From the NCBI GenBank assembly GCA_049115955.1, contig JAGDZJ010000011.1, positions 1 through 64,000 on the forward strand: a stretch of 64,000 nt of DNA. Reading direction: 5' to 3'. Position 1 is the first letter of the stretch; each line of letters begins with the position of its first letter. This document shows, piece after piece, positions 42,474 to 52,317 of this stretch. The position numbers and the translations under genes were made by a program. The notes beneath the pieces were generated by a model that made no database searches, was not told the DNA's origin, and worked only from the letters and a program-made list of their open reading frames with translations. The stretch is from Salinispirillum sp049115955. GTDB lineage: Bacteria; Pseudomonadota; Gammaproteobacteria; Pseudomonadales; Natronospirillaceae.

Positions 42474-43328
42474 CTACCCCAAGCGGTGATGAGCATGCGT
42501 CGGCAATTGGGCACGAATGTGCTCCAAACGACGCTTAAAAACATCACGTACCAACAGTGCGGGTACCGACGCGAGAGACTCTACACACTCCCCCCACGGG
42601 TCTACAAGATGACTATGCCCCCACGTTTGCCGTTTCGCGTCGTGCCATCCGCACTGGTTAACACCCAGCATGTATACCCCCTGCTCAACGGCGCGTGCAC
42701 GCAACAATAATTGCCAATGAGCTTGACCGGTGCGATGCGTAAACGCCGACGGCACCACAATGACGTCCGCCCCGGCTTGACGCAATTGATGAAACAGCTC
42801 CGGGAAGCGCAAGTCGTAACAGACGCTCATGCCGATGGTGAAGTCACCAAGCGTCCAAGTCACCACATCGGTACCGGGTTGGTAGTGATCTGATTCGGCA
42901 TACCGGCCCTGCGAATCGCCTACCGAAGCATCAAACAGGTGAATCTTGTCGTATTGTGTAATGACGTGCCCACCGGGAGAAAAAACTTTACTGCGCGCAA
43001 AGAATTTGCCCGTCGCCGGATTCAACGTCGGGATCGTACCGGCCACCAGCCAGACCTGATGTTTACTCGCTTGCTCAGCTGCCCAGTTCGATATCGGGCC
43101 ATCGCCACGCTGTTCTTGGGCCGCAATATCTGCGGTCTTGCCGGTACCTAGAGTGGCAAAGTTTTCTGGCAACACCACCAAGGAAGCGCCCGCTTTGGAC
43201 GCCTGCGCAATACCCGCTGCAGCGGCATCCAAATTACCCGCCAGATCCAGCTGACTGGTCATTTGTACGCCGGCGACCCGCAACTGGCTATTGCTGGTTG
43301 GATCTGAGTTCTGGTCCAAAGAGTTCAC
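42474..43328 (-). CDS. Carbon-nitrogen hydrolase, nitrilase superfamily (Nit1-like)
   Basis: The 284-residue enzyme has the Glu-Lys-Cys triad of the nitrilase superfamily: Glu55 in VVLPENFATL, Lys128 in YDKIHLFDASV and Cys170 in MSVCYDLRFPELF. This group includes Nit1-type deaminated-glutathione amidases, the most likely activity by context, as the gene commonly follows yhdP. It overlaps the yhdP 3' end by 41 bases. Confidence 0.93.
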   Translation of the reverse strand: MNSLDQNSDPTSNSQLRVAGVQMTSQLDLAGNLDAAAAGIAQASKAGASLVVLPENFATLGTGKTADIAAQEQRGDGPISNWAAEQASKHQVWLVAGTIPTLNPATGKFFARSKVFSPGGHVITQYDKIHLFDASVGDSQGRYAESDHYQPGTDVVTWTLGDFTIGMSVCYDLRFPELFHQLRQAGADVIVVPSAFTHRTGQAHWQLLLRARAVEQGVYMLGVNQCGWHDAKRQTWGHSHLVDPWGECVESLASVPALLVRDVFKRRLEHIRAQLPTHAHHRLG

Positions 43329-46300
43329 GCACTCGCTCCTCTATCGTGGCGTCATTGCCGCGAATGTTACTGTCAAATAGCCGGGTAGCAACCACTCGTG
43401 GATCGCGAATACTACCCGTTATCTCGGTTCGCACACTGAACAAGCGTTCCAGCTCGCGTTCAAAAGCTCGCTCGCCGAAGATGACCAGCAAAGCAACTGG
43501 CGGTGCGACACCGGCACCCAACGCCACCAACCCAGCTGCATTAGTCACCCGCGCAATGATCACGCCTTCTGCATCCAACACATCGTCTGGCACAGAATAG
43601 CTGCCGTTAAAAAACATCTTGGCACCGCTGCCATCCAGCACCAGTCGATTCCCAACGGAGACCAAGCCCTGATTCAGCACCAGATCACCCGCCGCCTGAT
43701 CATAGGAGAAACCGGCATTCAATACATCCCGAAAATCTAACGACAAACGCCGAAAGATACGTGTTACGTTCATCAAGCCAATCAACTTTATGGAATCAAA
43801 CTCTTCCATTTCATAGATTGCCCCGTTACGCATATCAAAGTTCACACTGCCAACGAGCGCTTGGCCAGCAAAATACAACGGACTGCCTGGCCAACTTACA
43901 TCTGCCCCGCCACGAAAGCTCTGGCTATCAATAATCGGCGTATAATCCGATGCCTGAAGAAAACGTGCAATGTTGCCTGCCCGCACGCTCAGGGTTAAAT
44001 GCGTTGACTGCCGATCATTCTCTGCAAACTGCCAATCCATCGCACCGTCTACTTCTATATGACGCACGATACCAGACAGATTACGAATGGCCACTCTACT
44101 TGCATCATTTTCCAGGTCAAAACTCCAATACCCAAAGTCGACATCGTTGACGAGCAGTCGACGCAACTCCACTTGCATCGGTGGCAGATCACCAGGCTCG
44201 TAGCCCGAGAATGGGTCATTCTCGGGCTCATAGGCATAGGGCGGTGGCGGCTCGTCTTCCGAGCGCTGCTCAGTGCGCAGATTAAGATAATCCAAAATCA
44301 GTACCATTGGGTCTCCAGCCTCGCCAGAAACACCAATAATGCCGCGCACCTCATCAGCGCGAATCTGGGCCGTCAACCCGGCCTCACTCTGGTTGAGCGC
44401 TATATCCATCTGATTAAATTCTTGTCCGAGTAACTGGGTTCGCTTGACTCTCACAGTCGCCTCGGCGTTAACGGCCATACCCTCGATTCCAAGCGGCGAC
44501 CCGGCACGGCGAAAAACACCGCGCACTCGCTGAATTTCCTGCCACCACACATCAGCATCTAACTCATCAACGACCACATCTGCTAATAGGCGCTGTGGCT
44601 CAATAGGTCTGGGCTGACGTCCAATGCCCATTGAACCCTGCGTCAAGTTCCACCGGTCATCGGCGTGAATTTCGCCAGTGACATTTTGGCCATATGAGAA
44701 GTTGACCCGCTGCGTGTCTCCCATCGTCACCACAAGGTGCAACGGTCGCACTTGGTCAGCTGACTTGCCCATCGGCGGAGGGCTTGGGATCTCTAACCCC
44801 ACCATATCCGAGTGAACTTCAAACGTTGGCCAGCCATTCTCTACCTTCACACTGCCGGTATAATTGACCACTCCATCAAGATCCGCCAACAAAGGGTTAC
44901 CTAACCATTCACCGAGGGCGTAGACAGGAATATGACCATCCGCAGCAACATTAAAAGCCCAATTACCTGAGGCGTCGACATCCGTTTGTACGTCCACAGA
45001 TAACGGCTGACCAAAAAACTGGCCGGTAATTTCTGGACTGTGCAAGCCATGCAAAGAACTGATATTCAGGGGCCCATTCAATTCAGAAAATGCCAATTCT
45101 TGGCCGGGCAATACCAGTGTCCCGTCAACTACGTTCAGTTGCAGATCGGCGTAAATCGATTCATCTGAAAATGGAATGGCGAGCGCCATATGACCGGCAA
45201 CATCCCCGTCCATATACCACTCTAGCAGTGCAGGCGTCAGCAGCGCGCGCAAAGGCGTGTCTGTAACCACACGCCAACCGTCCTTTGCCGCACCCGACAG
45301 CGGTGTCTGGACATAAAGTACAGCCCCTGTATCGGTAAAAGGTAGCCTGACCCGCCCGTCCGCAAGATCTATATTTGCGAACGTTGCCGCATCCACATGC
45401 ACATCAAAACCTTGCGAATCCATCCAAAACTGCCCCGATGCTGAGGCAACATCCGGCCACTCAGGATGAAAGCGTATATTCGCGCGTTCAATGTCTGCGG
45501 TAATCAACCCGGTAACGGTGCGCAAATCAGCCGATAAGACGTTTGGCAAGGCCACAGCCCAGTGGCGACTGTCGAGAAAATGAATGTTGTCTCTGATCCA
45601 ACGCTGCACACCTGGCTGCAATGCCCTCGGTAATAATGCACTCAGGCTCGTTGCGTCTAGACGCTCACCAGCCAATGACAGTGCCAGTACAGGCTCCGTC
45701 AGTTGACTGTCACCGGTTAATGCTAGCGACGTTGCAACTCGACCGCGCACGGGGCCCACACCCTGCCACACCAGCGTCATATCGTCACTGGCAAGACTTA
45801 AATCACCGTGATCACTGACCCGCCAAGCCACTGTAGCCTCTTGCGCTTGAAGGAAGAAATCTTCCGGCATCACCTTAGGCAACTGCAACTGCAGCGGGCC
45901 AGACGACAAGATAAACTCACCTTGTTTTAAACCCGTTTCAAAACGTCCTTCAACATTTTGCAACCCAGGGTAATTACCATCTGCGTCAAAGCGCCCAACA
46001 GCCAGCTCACCCGTCGCGCGCAACTCACTTAAAGCTATCCCATTCGTACTGCGCGGAATCTGTACGTCAACATCCGTCAACTCGCCATCAATATTATGCC
46101 GATTGAACAACGCAAAAGGCATCCAAGGTTGGACAATGGCCCCTATCGTATTGAGGTTCATGCGACTGGCGGTCAGTGAAAGTAGCTCTTCAGAAATGAC
46201 AAGCTGATGGCTGGACGGCGCCCAAAGCGCACTGTTGTAGACAAAACTTAGGTTTTCTACCTCCCATGTTTGCGCCCGCTCCTCAGCGCTTGGCCGCCAC

Positions 46301-47202
46301 AGCACCATTGCCTGCAGTTCCTCTACTTCCTGCTCGGCAGCAAGTGCGTCGGGCCAGAAGCGAGCCGAGCCGTCATTTAGCGAAGCATGCACACTTTGCA
46401 CACTTTGCTCACGCCAATCGAGCCACCACGCACCGGCAGCAGCGACCTGTGACACACCGAACTGCGTGGCTAATTCAGACAACCCCAGCAGCGCCAATTT
46501 GTCTGATAGATCCAGTCGCTCATGTTCAAGGTAGAGTCTAAGGTCGGGTGTAGTGCGGGTATTTCGGGCTTCGAGTTGAATGCCGGCCTGCACGGCCTGC
46601 CCCTCCGGATCCAGAATCAGGTCACCGCGCACAGCGTGCTGATCGGAGAATGAGATGATGAAGACATCGGCCAAAAGTACGTCTAGAGACTGCTCGCCGT
46701 CAGCAATTTTTAAAGCGATATTGCGCAATTGCAGGCTGTCTTGCGCCAGCAACTGATCATAGATTTGCAGCAAACTACGCCGTACACGTGAGTCACTCTC
46801 AAATGCTAGAAATGCCGGTACCTGCCAACGATCCTCAATACGCTCAATATCAAGACTCGCGCCCGTCGCCACCAAACGAAAGAAAATAAAGTCTTGTTTA
46901 ACCAGGGAAGCAATTAATGCAGGCTCTAAAACGAGATTGTCTAGATCAAAATGATCGCCAATGGACACGTCTCGCACAGTGAAAACGGGACCAAAACCTC
47001 GCCACTCACCCTGAATACTGCCAATCGACACAGGCTGTTGCAGCCAGTCAGACAAGTAGGATTCAACAGCAGGCACAGTGCGGCTGACCATGGGTGCCAA
47101 TTGGCGCCCCAGGATGACGTACACCACCAGCAACAAGGCGACCATCGCTAATGAACGCCAAACCGCTCGGCCAAAATAGAAAAAGCGCGTTGGCTCAACC
47201 AC
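43288..47202 (-). CDS. yhdP: YhdP family AsmA-like envelope protein
   Basis: YhdP is one of the long AsmA-like proteins that bridge the periplasm and move phospholipids to the outer membrane. The 1304-residue protein has an N-terminal membrane anchor (AVWRSLAMVALLLVVYVILG), repeated beta-rich AsmA-type segments and the C-terminal region LVLDGSGAKMFFNGSYSVPD and AAGLVALGAGVAPPVALLVI typical of the family. Start is a GTG. It lies 18 bases after rng and before the nitrilase gene, in the usual order. Confidence 0.95.
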   Translation of the reverse strand: MVEPTRFFYFGRAVWRSLAMVALLLVVYVILGRQLAPMVSRTVPAVESYLSDWLQQPVSIGSIQGEWRGFGPVFTVRDVSIGDHFDLDNLVLEPALIASLVKQDFIFFRLVATGASLDIERIEDRWQVPAFLAFESDSRVRRSLLQIYDQLLAQDSLQLRNIALKIADGEQSLDVLLADVFIISFSDQHAVRGDLILDPEGQAVQAGIQLEARNTRTTPDLRLYLEHERLDLSDKLALLGLSELATQFGVSQVAAAGAWWLDWREQSVQSVHASLNDGSARFWPDALAAEQEVEELQAMVLWRPSAEERAQTWEVENLSFVYNSALWAPSSHQLVISEELLSLTASRMNLNTIGAIVQPWMPFALFNRHNIDGELTDVDVQIPRSTNGIALSELRATGELAVGRFDADGNYPGLQNVEGRFETGLKQGEFILSSGPLQLQLPKVMPEDFFLQAQEATVAWRVSDHGDLSLASDDMTLVWQGVGPVRGRVATSLALTGDSQLTEPVLALSLAGERLDATSLSALLPRALQPGVQRWIRDNIHFLDSRHWAVALPNVLSADLRTVTGLITADIERANIRFHPEWPDVASASGQFWMDSQGFDVHVDAATFANIDLADGRVRLPFTDTGAVLYVQTPLSGAAKDGWRVVTDTPLRALLTPALLEWYMDGDVAGHMALAIPFSDESIYADLQLNVVDGTLVLPGQELAFSELNGPLNISSLHGLHSPEITGQFFGQPLSVDVQTDVDASGNWAFNVAADGHIPVYALGEWLGNPLLADLDGVVNYTGSVKVENGWPTFEVHSDMVGLEIPSPPPMGKSADQVRPLHLVVTMGDTQRVNFSYGQNVTGEIHADDRWNLTQGSMGIGRQPRPIEPQRLLADVVVDELDADVWWQEIQRVRGVFRRAGSPLGIEGMAVNAEATVRVKRTQLLGQEFNQMDIALNQSEAGLTAQIRADEVRGIIGVSGEAGDPMVLILDYLNLRTEQRSEDEPPPPYAYEPENDPFSGYEPGDLPPMQVELRRLLVNDVDFGYWSFDLENDASRVAIRNLSGIVRHIEVDGAMDWQFAENDRQSTHLTLSVRAGNIARFLQASDYTPIIDSQSFRGGADVSWPGSPLYFAGQALVGSVNFDMRNGAIYEMEEFDSIKLIGLMNVTRIFRRLSLDFRDVLNAGFSYDQAAGDLVLNQGLVSVGNRLVLDGSGAKMFFNGSYSVPDDVLDAEGVIIARVTNAAGLVALGAGVAPPVALLVIFGERAFERELERLFSVRTEITGSIRDPRVVATRLFDSNIRGNDATIEERVRELFGPELRSNQQ

Positions 47203-47220
47203 CGCTACACACCACCAACA

Positions 47221-48672
47221 CTACATGAGTACCACATCAAACTGGTCCGGATGGTACATCGGCTCAACCTGGAACTTGATTGGTTTGCCAATGAAAATTT
47301 CGAGGTCGGCTACCGAGGCAGACTCCTCATCCAACAGCCGGTCAACCACCGACTGTGCTGCAAGCACTAAGTAACTTCGGTTATCGTAGGCTCGCTCTTC
47401 GCGCAGAATTTCGCGAAAGATCTCATAGCAGGTGGTCTGAGGCGTCTTCATGCGCCCTCTACCACCGCAGGCAGGACAGGCTTCTGTCATCACCTGTTCC
47501 AAGCTTTCACGCGTTCGTTTACGCGTCATTTCAACCAGACCCAGTTCCGACACACCAGTAACCTTGGTTTTGGCATGGTCGCGCTCTAGCATCTTCTCCA
47601 GCATACGTAAGACTTGGCGTCGATGTTCGAGGTCTTCCATGTCGATAAAGTCGATAATGATAATCCCACCAAGATTGCGCAGCCGCAGTTGCCTAACAAT
47701 CGCACTGACCGACTCAAGGTTCGTCTTAAATATAGTCTCTTCCAGGTTGCGATGCCCGACAAAGCCGCCCGTATTCACATCTATTGTCGCCATCGCTTCC
47801 GTTTGATCGATGATCAAATAGCCACCGCTCTTCAGCTCTACCTTGCGCGACAGAGCACGTTCTAGTTCATCTTCTACGCCAAACAGGTCAAAGATCGGAC
47901 GCTCCCCGGGGTAGTATTCAAATACATGCTCAACCTCGGGGTTGTACTTGCGCACGAAATCAATGGTTCGTTGGTAGCTCTCACGCGAGTCAATACGTAT
48001 TTTTTCGACGTCGGGGCGCACCATGTCACGTGCGACACGGAGAAACAATGGCAAGTCCTCGTATACAATGCTCGGCGCTTGCTGCTTCTTAATTTTTTCC
48101 TGCAATGCACCCCAAAGACGCTTTAAATAGGCCATATCAGCAGCCAACTCTGCTTCGCCGATACCGTCTGCGGCGGTACGAAGTATAAAACCACCCCCCA
48201 CGATTTCGTGCTCGTCGCGCAAACGCTGCACCAATGTGCGCAGTCGTTCGCGCTCTTCTTCACTGTCTATTTTCTGGCTAATGCCCAGGTGCTCGGTTTC
48301 GGGCATATAGACCAAATACCGTGCAGGAACTGACAACTGTGCAGTCAGGCGAGCACCTTTGGTGCCAATAGGGTCCTTAATGACCTGCACCAGAATACTT
48401 TGTCCTTCTTGTACCAGTTGCGTAATATTTCTTGCGGTTTCGTTCTCTTGGTCGATGTCCGACGCATGAATAAAGGCCGCTCTATCCAGGCCGATATCGA
48501 TGAACGCGGCCTGCATGCCCGGTAACACGCGTACCGCCTTGCCTAGGTAGATATTTCCCACAATGCCGCGAGACTGCGTGCGTTCCAGAAAAAGCTCCTG
48601 CGCTGCACCGTTTTCCACCAGAGCCACTCGGGTCTCCATGGGTGTTACGTTGACCAGTATCTCTGCATTCAT
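47221..48672 (-). CDS. rng: Ribonuclease G
   Basis: RNase G matures 16S rRNA 5' ends and cuts some mRNAs. The 483-residue protein has an S1-like domain (GNIYLGKAVRVLPGMQAAFI), the DNase I-like catalytic part with metal-binding Asp residues in MATIDVNTGGFVG and IIIDFIDMED, and the zinc-link motif CPACGGRGRMKT. It lacks the long RNase E C-terminal scaffold, so it is Rng. It lies four bases after maf. Confidence 0.98.
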   Translation of the reverse strand: MNAEILVNVTPMETRVALVENGAAQELFLERTQSRGIVGNIYLGKAVRVLPGMQAAFIDIGLDRAAFIHASDIDQENETARNITQLVQEGQSILVQVIKDPIGTKGARLTAQLSVPARYLVYMPETEHLGISQKIDSEEERERLRTLVQRLRDEHEIVGGGFILRTAADGIGEAELAADMAYLKRLWGALQEKIKKQQAPSIVYEDLPLFLRVARDMVRPDVEKIRIDSRESYQRTIDFVRKYNPEVEHVFEYYPGERPIFDLFGVEDELERALSRKVELKSGGYLIIDQTEAMATIDVNTGGFVGHRNLEETIFKTNLESVSAIVRQLRLRNLGGIIIIDFIDMEDLEHRRQVLRMLEKMLERDHAKTKVTGVSELGLVEMTRKRTRESLEQVMTEACPACGGRGRMKTPQTTCYEIFREILREERAYDNRSYLVLAAQSVVDRLLDEESASVADLEIFIGKPIKFQVEPMYHPDQFDVVLM

Positions 48673-48676
48673 GCGT

Positions 48677-49267
48677 TTATTCTTCCTGCCATAATCTAAA
48701 GCCTGCGGACACGAGCATATCAGCCGTCACGTCTACCGGCAGCCCCATGACCGCATGAAAACTACCGTTAATACTCCGCACAAAACGTGCGCCCTTGCCC
48801 TGAATACCGTAGGCTCCCGCTTTGTCACGCGGCTCGCCACTTAGCCAATACTGCTTAATGTCGGATTCCGATAGAACAACGAATTCCACCTCGGTCACGC
48901 TGTTCACAACGCCTGAGCCGTTCGGCCCATGCAGACACACAGAGGTGATGACCTGATGGGTACGGCCACTGAGTAGACGTAACATATCCTGTGCATCTTG
49001 CTCGTCTTGCGGCTTCCCGAGAATTTTCTCATCTATAATGACAGACGTATCAGACCCTAGGACCCACGTATGCTCTGCAGCGCCAGAGCTCAACGTGCGC
49101 CAAATCGTGTCCGCTTTCTCAACAGCCATACGCTGCACATAGTCTGCCGCCCTTTCGCCGGGAGCCGGAGTTTCGTCGATATCTGCAGGACTGGCCACAA
49201 AAGGAACGCCCAGCAACGCTAGCAACTCCTGCCGTCGAGGTGACGATGACGCTAATATTAATTTCAT
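48677..49267 (-). CDS. maf: Maf-family nucleoside triphosphate pyrophosphatase (YhdE type)
   Basis: Maf proteins hydrolyse dTTP, UTP and modified nucleotides, and are sometimes linked to septum control. The 196-residue protein has the P-loop-like SSSPRRQELLALLG, the metal-site stretch VLGSDTSVIIDEKILGKP, and KAGAYGIQGKGARFVRSING with the family C-terminus. It stands between mreD and rng, the position of yhdE in many gammaproteobacteria. Confidence 0.95.
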   Translation of the reverse strand: MKLILASSSPRRQELLALLGVPFVASPADIDETPAPGERAADYVQRMAVEKADTIWRTLSSGAAEHTWVLGSDTSVIIDEKILGKPQDEQDAQDMLRLLSGRTHQVITSVCLHGPNGSGVVNSVTEVEFVVLSESDIKQYWLSGEPRDKAGAYGIQGKGARFVRSINGSFHAVMGLPVDVTADMLVSAGFRLWQEE

Positions 49268-49756
49268 CTATTTTACTCGGTAGCGAATTCGCAGACCACG
49301 CAGCATCAAGTAAATCCAAGGCCAAAGCGCGGCGCTCGTTAAAGCGGGAATTAAGTACAACGGGGCTTCACCTGGCATACCAAAGAGGTTACGCAAGGTG
49401 AACTTGCAGAATAGAAACAACAACATCATGACCAGAACCGTACTCGCCTGCTGAACCGGCGGGTAAACGCGAATGCGCTGGTACAAAGCCATAACCATAA
49501 AGGCCAGGAGAGAGAAACAAAGGGCGTGCATACCCAAGGGAGTACCCTCGTGCGCATCGGCAAACAAACCAACCGTAAACGCAAAAAACACACCGAGCCG
49601 ATATGGCAACGCCAACACCCAATAGATCACCACCAAGGCTACCCATTCAGGCGCCGCGTACGCCAACGGCCCAGGCAAGGGCACCGTACGCAATAGGAAT
49701 GCAATAACCAATGTAGCGATGATTACCGACTGCCCGTGTGCTTTAGGGGTTTCCAC
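49268..49756 (-). CDS. mreD: Rod shape-determining protein MreD
   Basis: MreD is a small inner-membrane protein of the elongasome. The 162-residue product has about five membrane helices and the family features SVIIATLVIAFLLRTVPLPG near the N-terminus and FVGLFADAHEGTPLG-like VGLFADAHEGTPLGMHALCF. It overlaps mreC by 14 bases and abuts maf. Confidence 0.95.
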   Translation of the reverse strand: METPKAHGQSVIIATLVIAFLLRTVPLPGPLAYAAPEWVALVVIYWVLALPYRLGVFFAFTVGLFADAHEGTPLGMHALCFSLLAFMVMALYQRIRVYPPVQQASTVLVMMLLFLFCKFTLRNLFGMPGEAPLYLIPALTSAALWPWIYLMLRGLRIRYRVK

Positions 49757-50597
49757 TCACCGACTCCTCATCGGCACGCTGCGTATTGACCAGCAATACG
49801 TGGCGCGTACGATCCAACTGAGCCAACGGGCGAGCCGCAATACTAGCAAACGCGGTACCTGGATCGCGACGCACTTCCGTTACCACGGCAACCGGATAAC
49901 CCACTGGAAAACGCTGCCCTAGACCACTGGTGATCAACAAATCACCTTCAACGATATCCGCCGTTTCTGGCACGAACATCAACTCCATGCGTCCAAGGTC
50001 GCCCGTACCCACCACAGTGGTGCGCACCCCATTGCGATTAACCTGCACCGGCACCGCATGGTTTACATCACCAATTAACAAAACACGTGATGTTAATTGG
50101 TCCGCTTGAATAATCTGGCCAACCAGACCATTGGCATCAATGACTGGCTGGCCTATATACGCCCCCGAGCTGATGCCTCGGTTCAGAATCACCTGATGAC
50201 TAAAAGGATCGGGATCAACACCAATTAATTCCGCAGAAATGAAACGGTCTTCGAGCTGTTCCGATGCGTTCAACAGCAAACGTAATCGGTCGTTCTCTGT
50301 TTCCAACAAGATCATCCGCTGTGCCCGCCGCTCAAGGACAAATAGCTGAGCACGCAAACGCGCATTTTCTTCCAGCAGAGTAGAGCGAGCAATGAGATTA
50401 CGTGATGACCACTCCCCGACTGAAGACGGCAAGTTAACCACCCAGCGAACGGGGGTGAAACCCACAGAAAAGATCTGCCTGACATAATTCATCTGCGTGA
50501 ATTGCCAGTCAGCGAGTAGCAGTATTAAAGCCAGAATAGCAGCAAAAATAAGGCGCGTACCGTAGTAGCGCCTAGTATGAAACAGTGAACTGCTCAT
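49743..50597 (-). CDS. mreC: Rod shape-determining protein MreC
   Basis: MreC is a bitopic periplasmic scaffold of the elongasome. It has one membrane helix (YYGTRLIFAAILALILLLAD), a coiled coil (SSRNLIARSTLLEENARLRA) and the C-terminal beta domains with GISSGAYIGQPVIDANGLVG and DLLITSGLGQRFPVGYPVAV. The frame is open to a TTG at 50609; the ATG at 50597 is preferred and gives 284 residues, though neither has a well-spaced ribosome site. It lies about 80 bases after mreB. Confidence 0.96.
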   Translation of the reverse strand: MSSSLFHTRRYYGTRLIFAAILALILLLADWQFTQMNYVRQIFSVGFTPVRWVVNLPSSVGEWSSRNLIARSTLLEENARLRAQLFVLERRAQRMILLETENDRLRLLLNASEQLEDRFISAELIGVDPDPFSHQVILNRGISSGAYIGQPVIDANGLVGQIIQADQLTSRVLLIGDVNHAVPVQVNRNGVRTTVVGTGDLGRMELMFVPETADIVEGDLLITSGLGQRFPVGYPVAVVTEVRRDPGTAFASIAARPLAQLDRTRHVLLVNTQRADEESVSGNP

Positions 50598-50676
50598 GTT
50601 GTCAGACAATCTCCCATGCCTTGGTATGGGCTCACTGGCGCCTGGTCAGTCCTCGACCAGGCGATAGACGACATCA

Positions 50677-51714
50677 TTAGAAGTCGTGTGCCAGCTCAAA
50701 TATTTTGTCGTCCATCATTTCCAAAGCGCGGCCGCCTCCACGAGCCACACAGGTCAGTGGATCTTCCGCCACCAACACCGGCAAACCGGTCTCTTCACTC
50801 AACAGTTTGTCGAGATCACGCAACAGCGCGCCACCACCGGTCAAAACCATACCGCGCTCAGCGATATCGGCAGCCAATTCTGGCGGCGTCTGCTCCAATG
50901 CGCTTTTGACCGCTTGCACAATCGCCGACAGCGATTCTTGCAAGGCTTCGATGACTTCGTTGCTGTTCAGAGTGAAGGTACGCGGAATACCTTCCGCCAA
51001 ATTCCGACCACGCACTTCAAACTCGCGCACTTCAGAACTTGGGTAAGCACAACCGATCTCAACCTTGATGCGCTCAGCCGTAGCCTCACCAATCAAACTG
51101 CCGTAGTTGCGACGAATGTAAGACACAATGGCCTCATCAAAGCGGTCGCCGCCGACGCGTACAGACTCTGAATACACAACACCATTCAGAGAAATAATAG
51201 CGATCTCGGTCGTACCGCCACCGATATCCACAACCATTGAACCGCGTGCTTCTTCTACTGGCAAGCCAGCGCCAATCGCAGCCGCCATCGGCTCTTCGAT
51301 CAGAATCACTTCCCGCGCACCGGCACCGTAAGCTGATTCACGAATGGCTTTGCGCTCCACCTGAGTGGATTTACAAGGCACGCAAATCAATACCCGAGGG
51401 CTGGGCGTAATCCACGACCCTTCATGCACTTTAGCGATGAAGTGTTGCAGCATTTTTTCCGTCACCTGAAAATCGGCGATAACACCATCTTTCAGCGGAC
51501 GAATCGCCGTGATAGAACCGGGCGTACGGCCCAGCATCCGTTTGGCTTCAGTACCAACAGCTGCCACTTCCTTAGAGTTACCACGCGTACGAACAGCAAC
51601 CACAGAGGGTTCGTTCAAAACGATATCGCGGTCTCGCACGTAGATAAGGGTGTTGGCTGTACCTAAATCGATAGAAAGGTCACTGGAGAATAGACCTCTG
51701 AGTTTCTTAAACAT
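50677..51714 (-). CDS. mreB: Rod shape-determining protein MreB (bacterial actin)
   Basis: MreB polymerises under the membrane and guides lateral wall synthesis. The 345-residue protein begins FKKLRGLFSSDLSIDLGTAN, and has the actin-fold phosphate loops DLGTANTLIY and VVDIGGGTTEIAIISL and the adenosine motif VLTGGGALLRDLDKLL. Length is standard. It heads mreBCD and is divergent from gatCAB, 254 bases apart. Confidence 0.99.
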   Translation of the reverse strand: MFKKLRGLFSSDLSIDLGTANTLIYVRDRDIVLNEPSVVAVRTRGNSKEVAAVGTEAKRMLGRTPGSITAIRPLKDGVIADFQVTEKMLQHFIAKVHEGSWITPSPRVLICVPCKSTQVERKAIRESAYGAGAREVILIEEPMAAAIGAGLPVEEARGSMVVDIGGGTTEIAIISLNGVVYSESVRVGGDRFDEAIVSYIRRNYGSLIGEATAERIKVEIGCAYPSSEVREFEVRGRNLAEGIPRTFTLNSNEVIEALQESLSAIVQAVKSALEQTPPELAADIAERGMVLTGGGALLRDLDKLLSEETGLPVLVAEDPLTCVARGGGRALEMMDDKIFELAHDF

Positions 51715-51879
51715 GTAATCCGTCCATTAAGCAATCTGGCAGAGAGCACAATCATCGCATTGCAGGCGCCAGGTGATACCCCTGCTGCTGTGGCTCAATC
51801 AGCCTGCAATGTATCAGCGGTGGGGATTTTGAGCAAGGCGCAAATGTGGTAACGTAGCGCGCTTTGCGAATTATTAAGA

Positions 51880-51932
51880 AAGCTTTGAGTATTTCGCGCG
51901 GCGCTCAGGCGCGTCGGGAATACTCAAAGCTT
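51880..51932 (+). promoter_or_regulatory. Long hairpin in the gatCAB leader
   Basis: AAGCTTTGAGTATT (51880-51893) is perfectly complementary to AATACTCAAAGCTT (51919-51932), and inside it CGCGC pairs with GCGCG. It lies 37 bases before gatC. There is no U tract after it, so it is either a leader stem affecting mRNA stability or translation, or a palindromic element. Confidence 0.65.
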
Positions 51933-51968
51933 CCGAAATTGCCGACTATTAACTCTGGAGAGAAGAGC

Positions 51969-52256
51969 ATGAGCCTCGACCGCGCAGAAGTGGAAACCAT
52001 TGCGCAACTGGCGCGCCTCAAGATCGCTGAGCAGGATGTGCCAGCTTACGTAGATGCGCTGTCCAGCATCCTGAACCTTGTGGATCAGATGCAAGCCGTA
52101 GACACAACGGGTATTGAACCCTTGGCTAATCCGCTGGACGCAACCCAGCGCTTACGCGCCGACGACGTAACGGAAGAGAATCAGCGGGAACACTTCCAGA
52201 CCATCGCACCGAAAACGGAAGCGGGTCTGTATCTGGTACCCCAAGTCATTGAGTGA
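51969..52256 (+). CDS. gatC: Asp/Glu-tRNA amidotransferase subunit GatC
   Basis: GatC holds GatA and GatB together in the amidotransferase that makes Asn-tRNA or Gln-tRNA by transamidation. The 95-residue protein begins SLDRAEVETIAQLARLKIAE, the standard GatC N-terminus, and continues with ILNLVDQMQAVDTTGIEPLA. The frame is open 35 codons upstream, but GGAG precedes the ATG at 51969. It is the first gene of gatCAB. Confidence 0.97.
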   Translation: MSLDRAEVETIAQLARLKIAEQDVPAYVDALSSILNLVDQMQAVDTTGIEPLANPLDATQRLRADDVTEENQREHFQTIAPKTEAGLYLVPQVIE

Positions 52257-52317
52257 TTCGGGAACTGCCCTAACTCGCATATTCTCTTGAGCGCACGCTA
52301 TTGTTAAGGACATAGCC

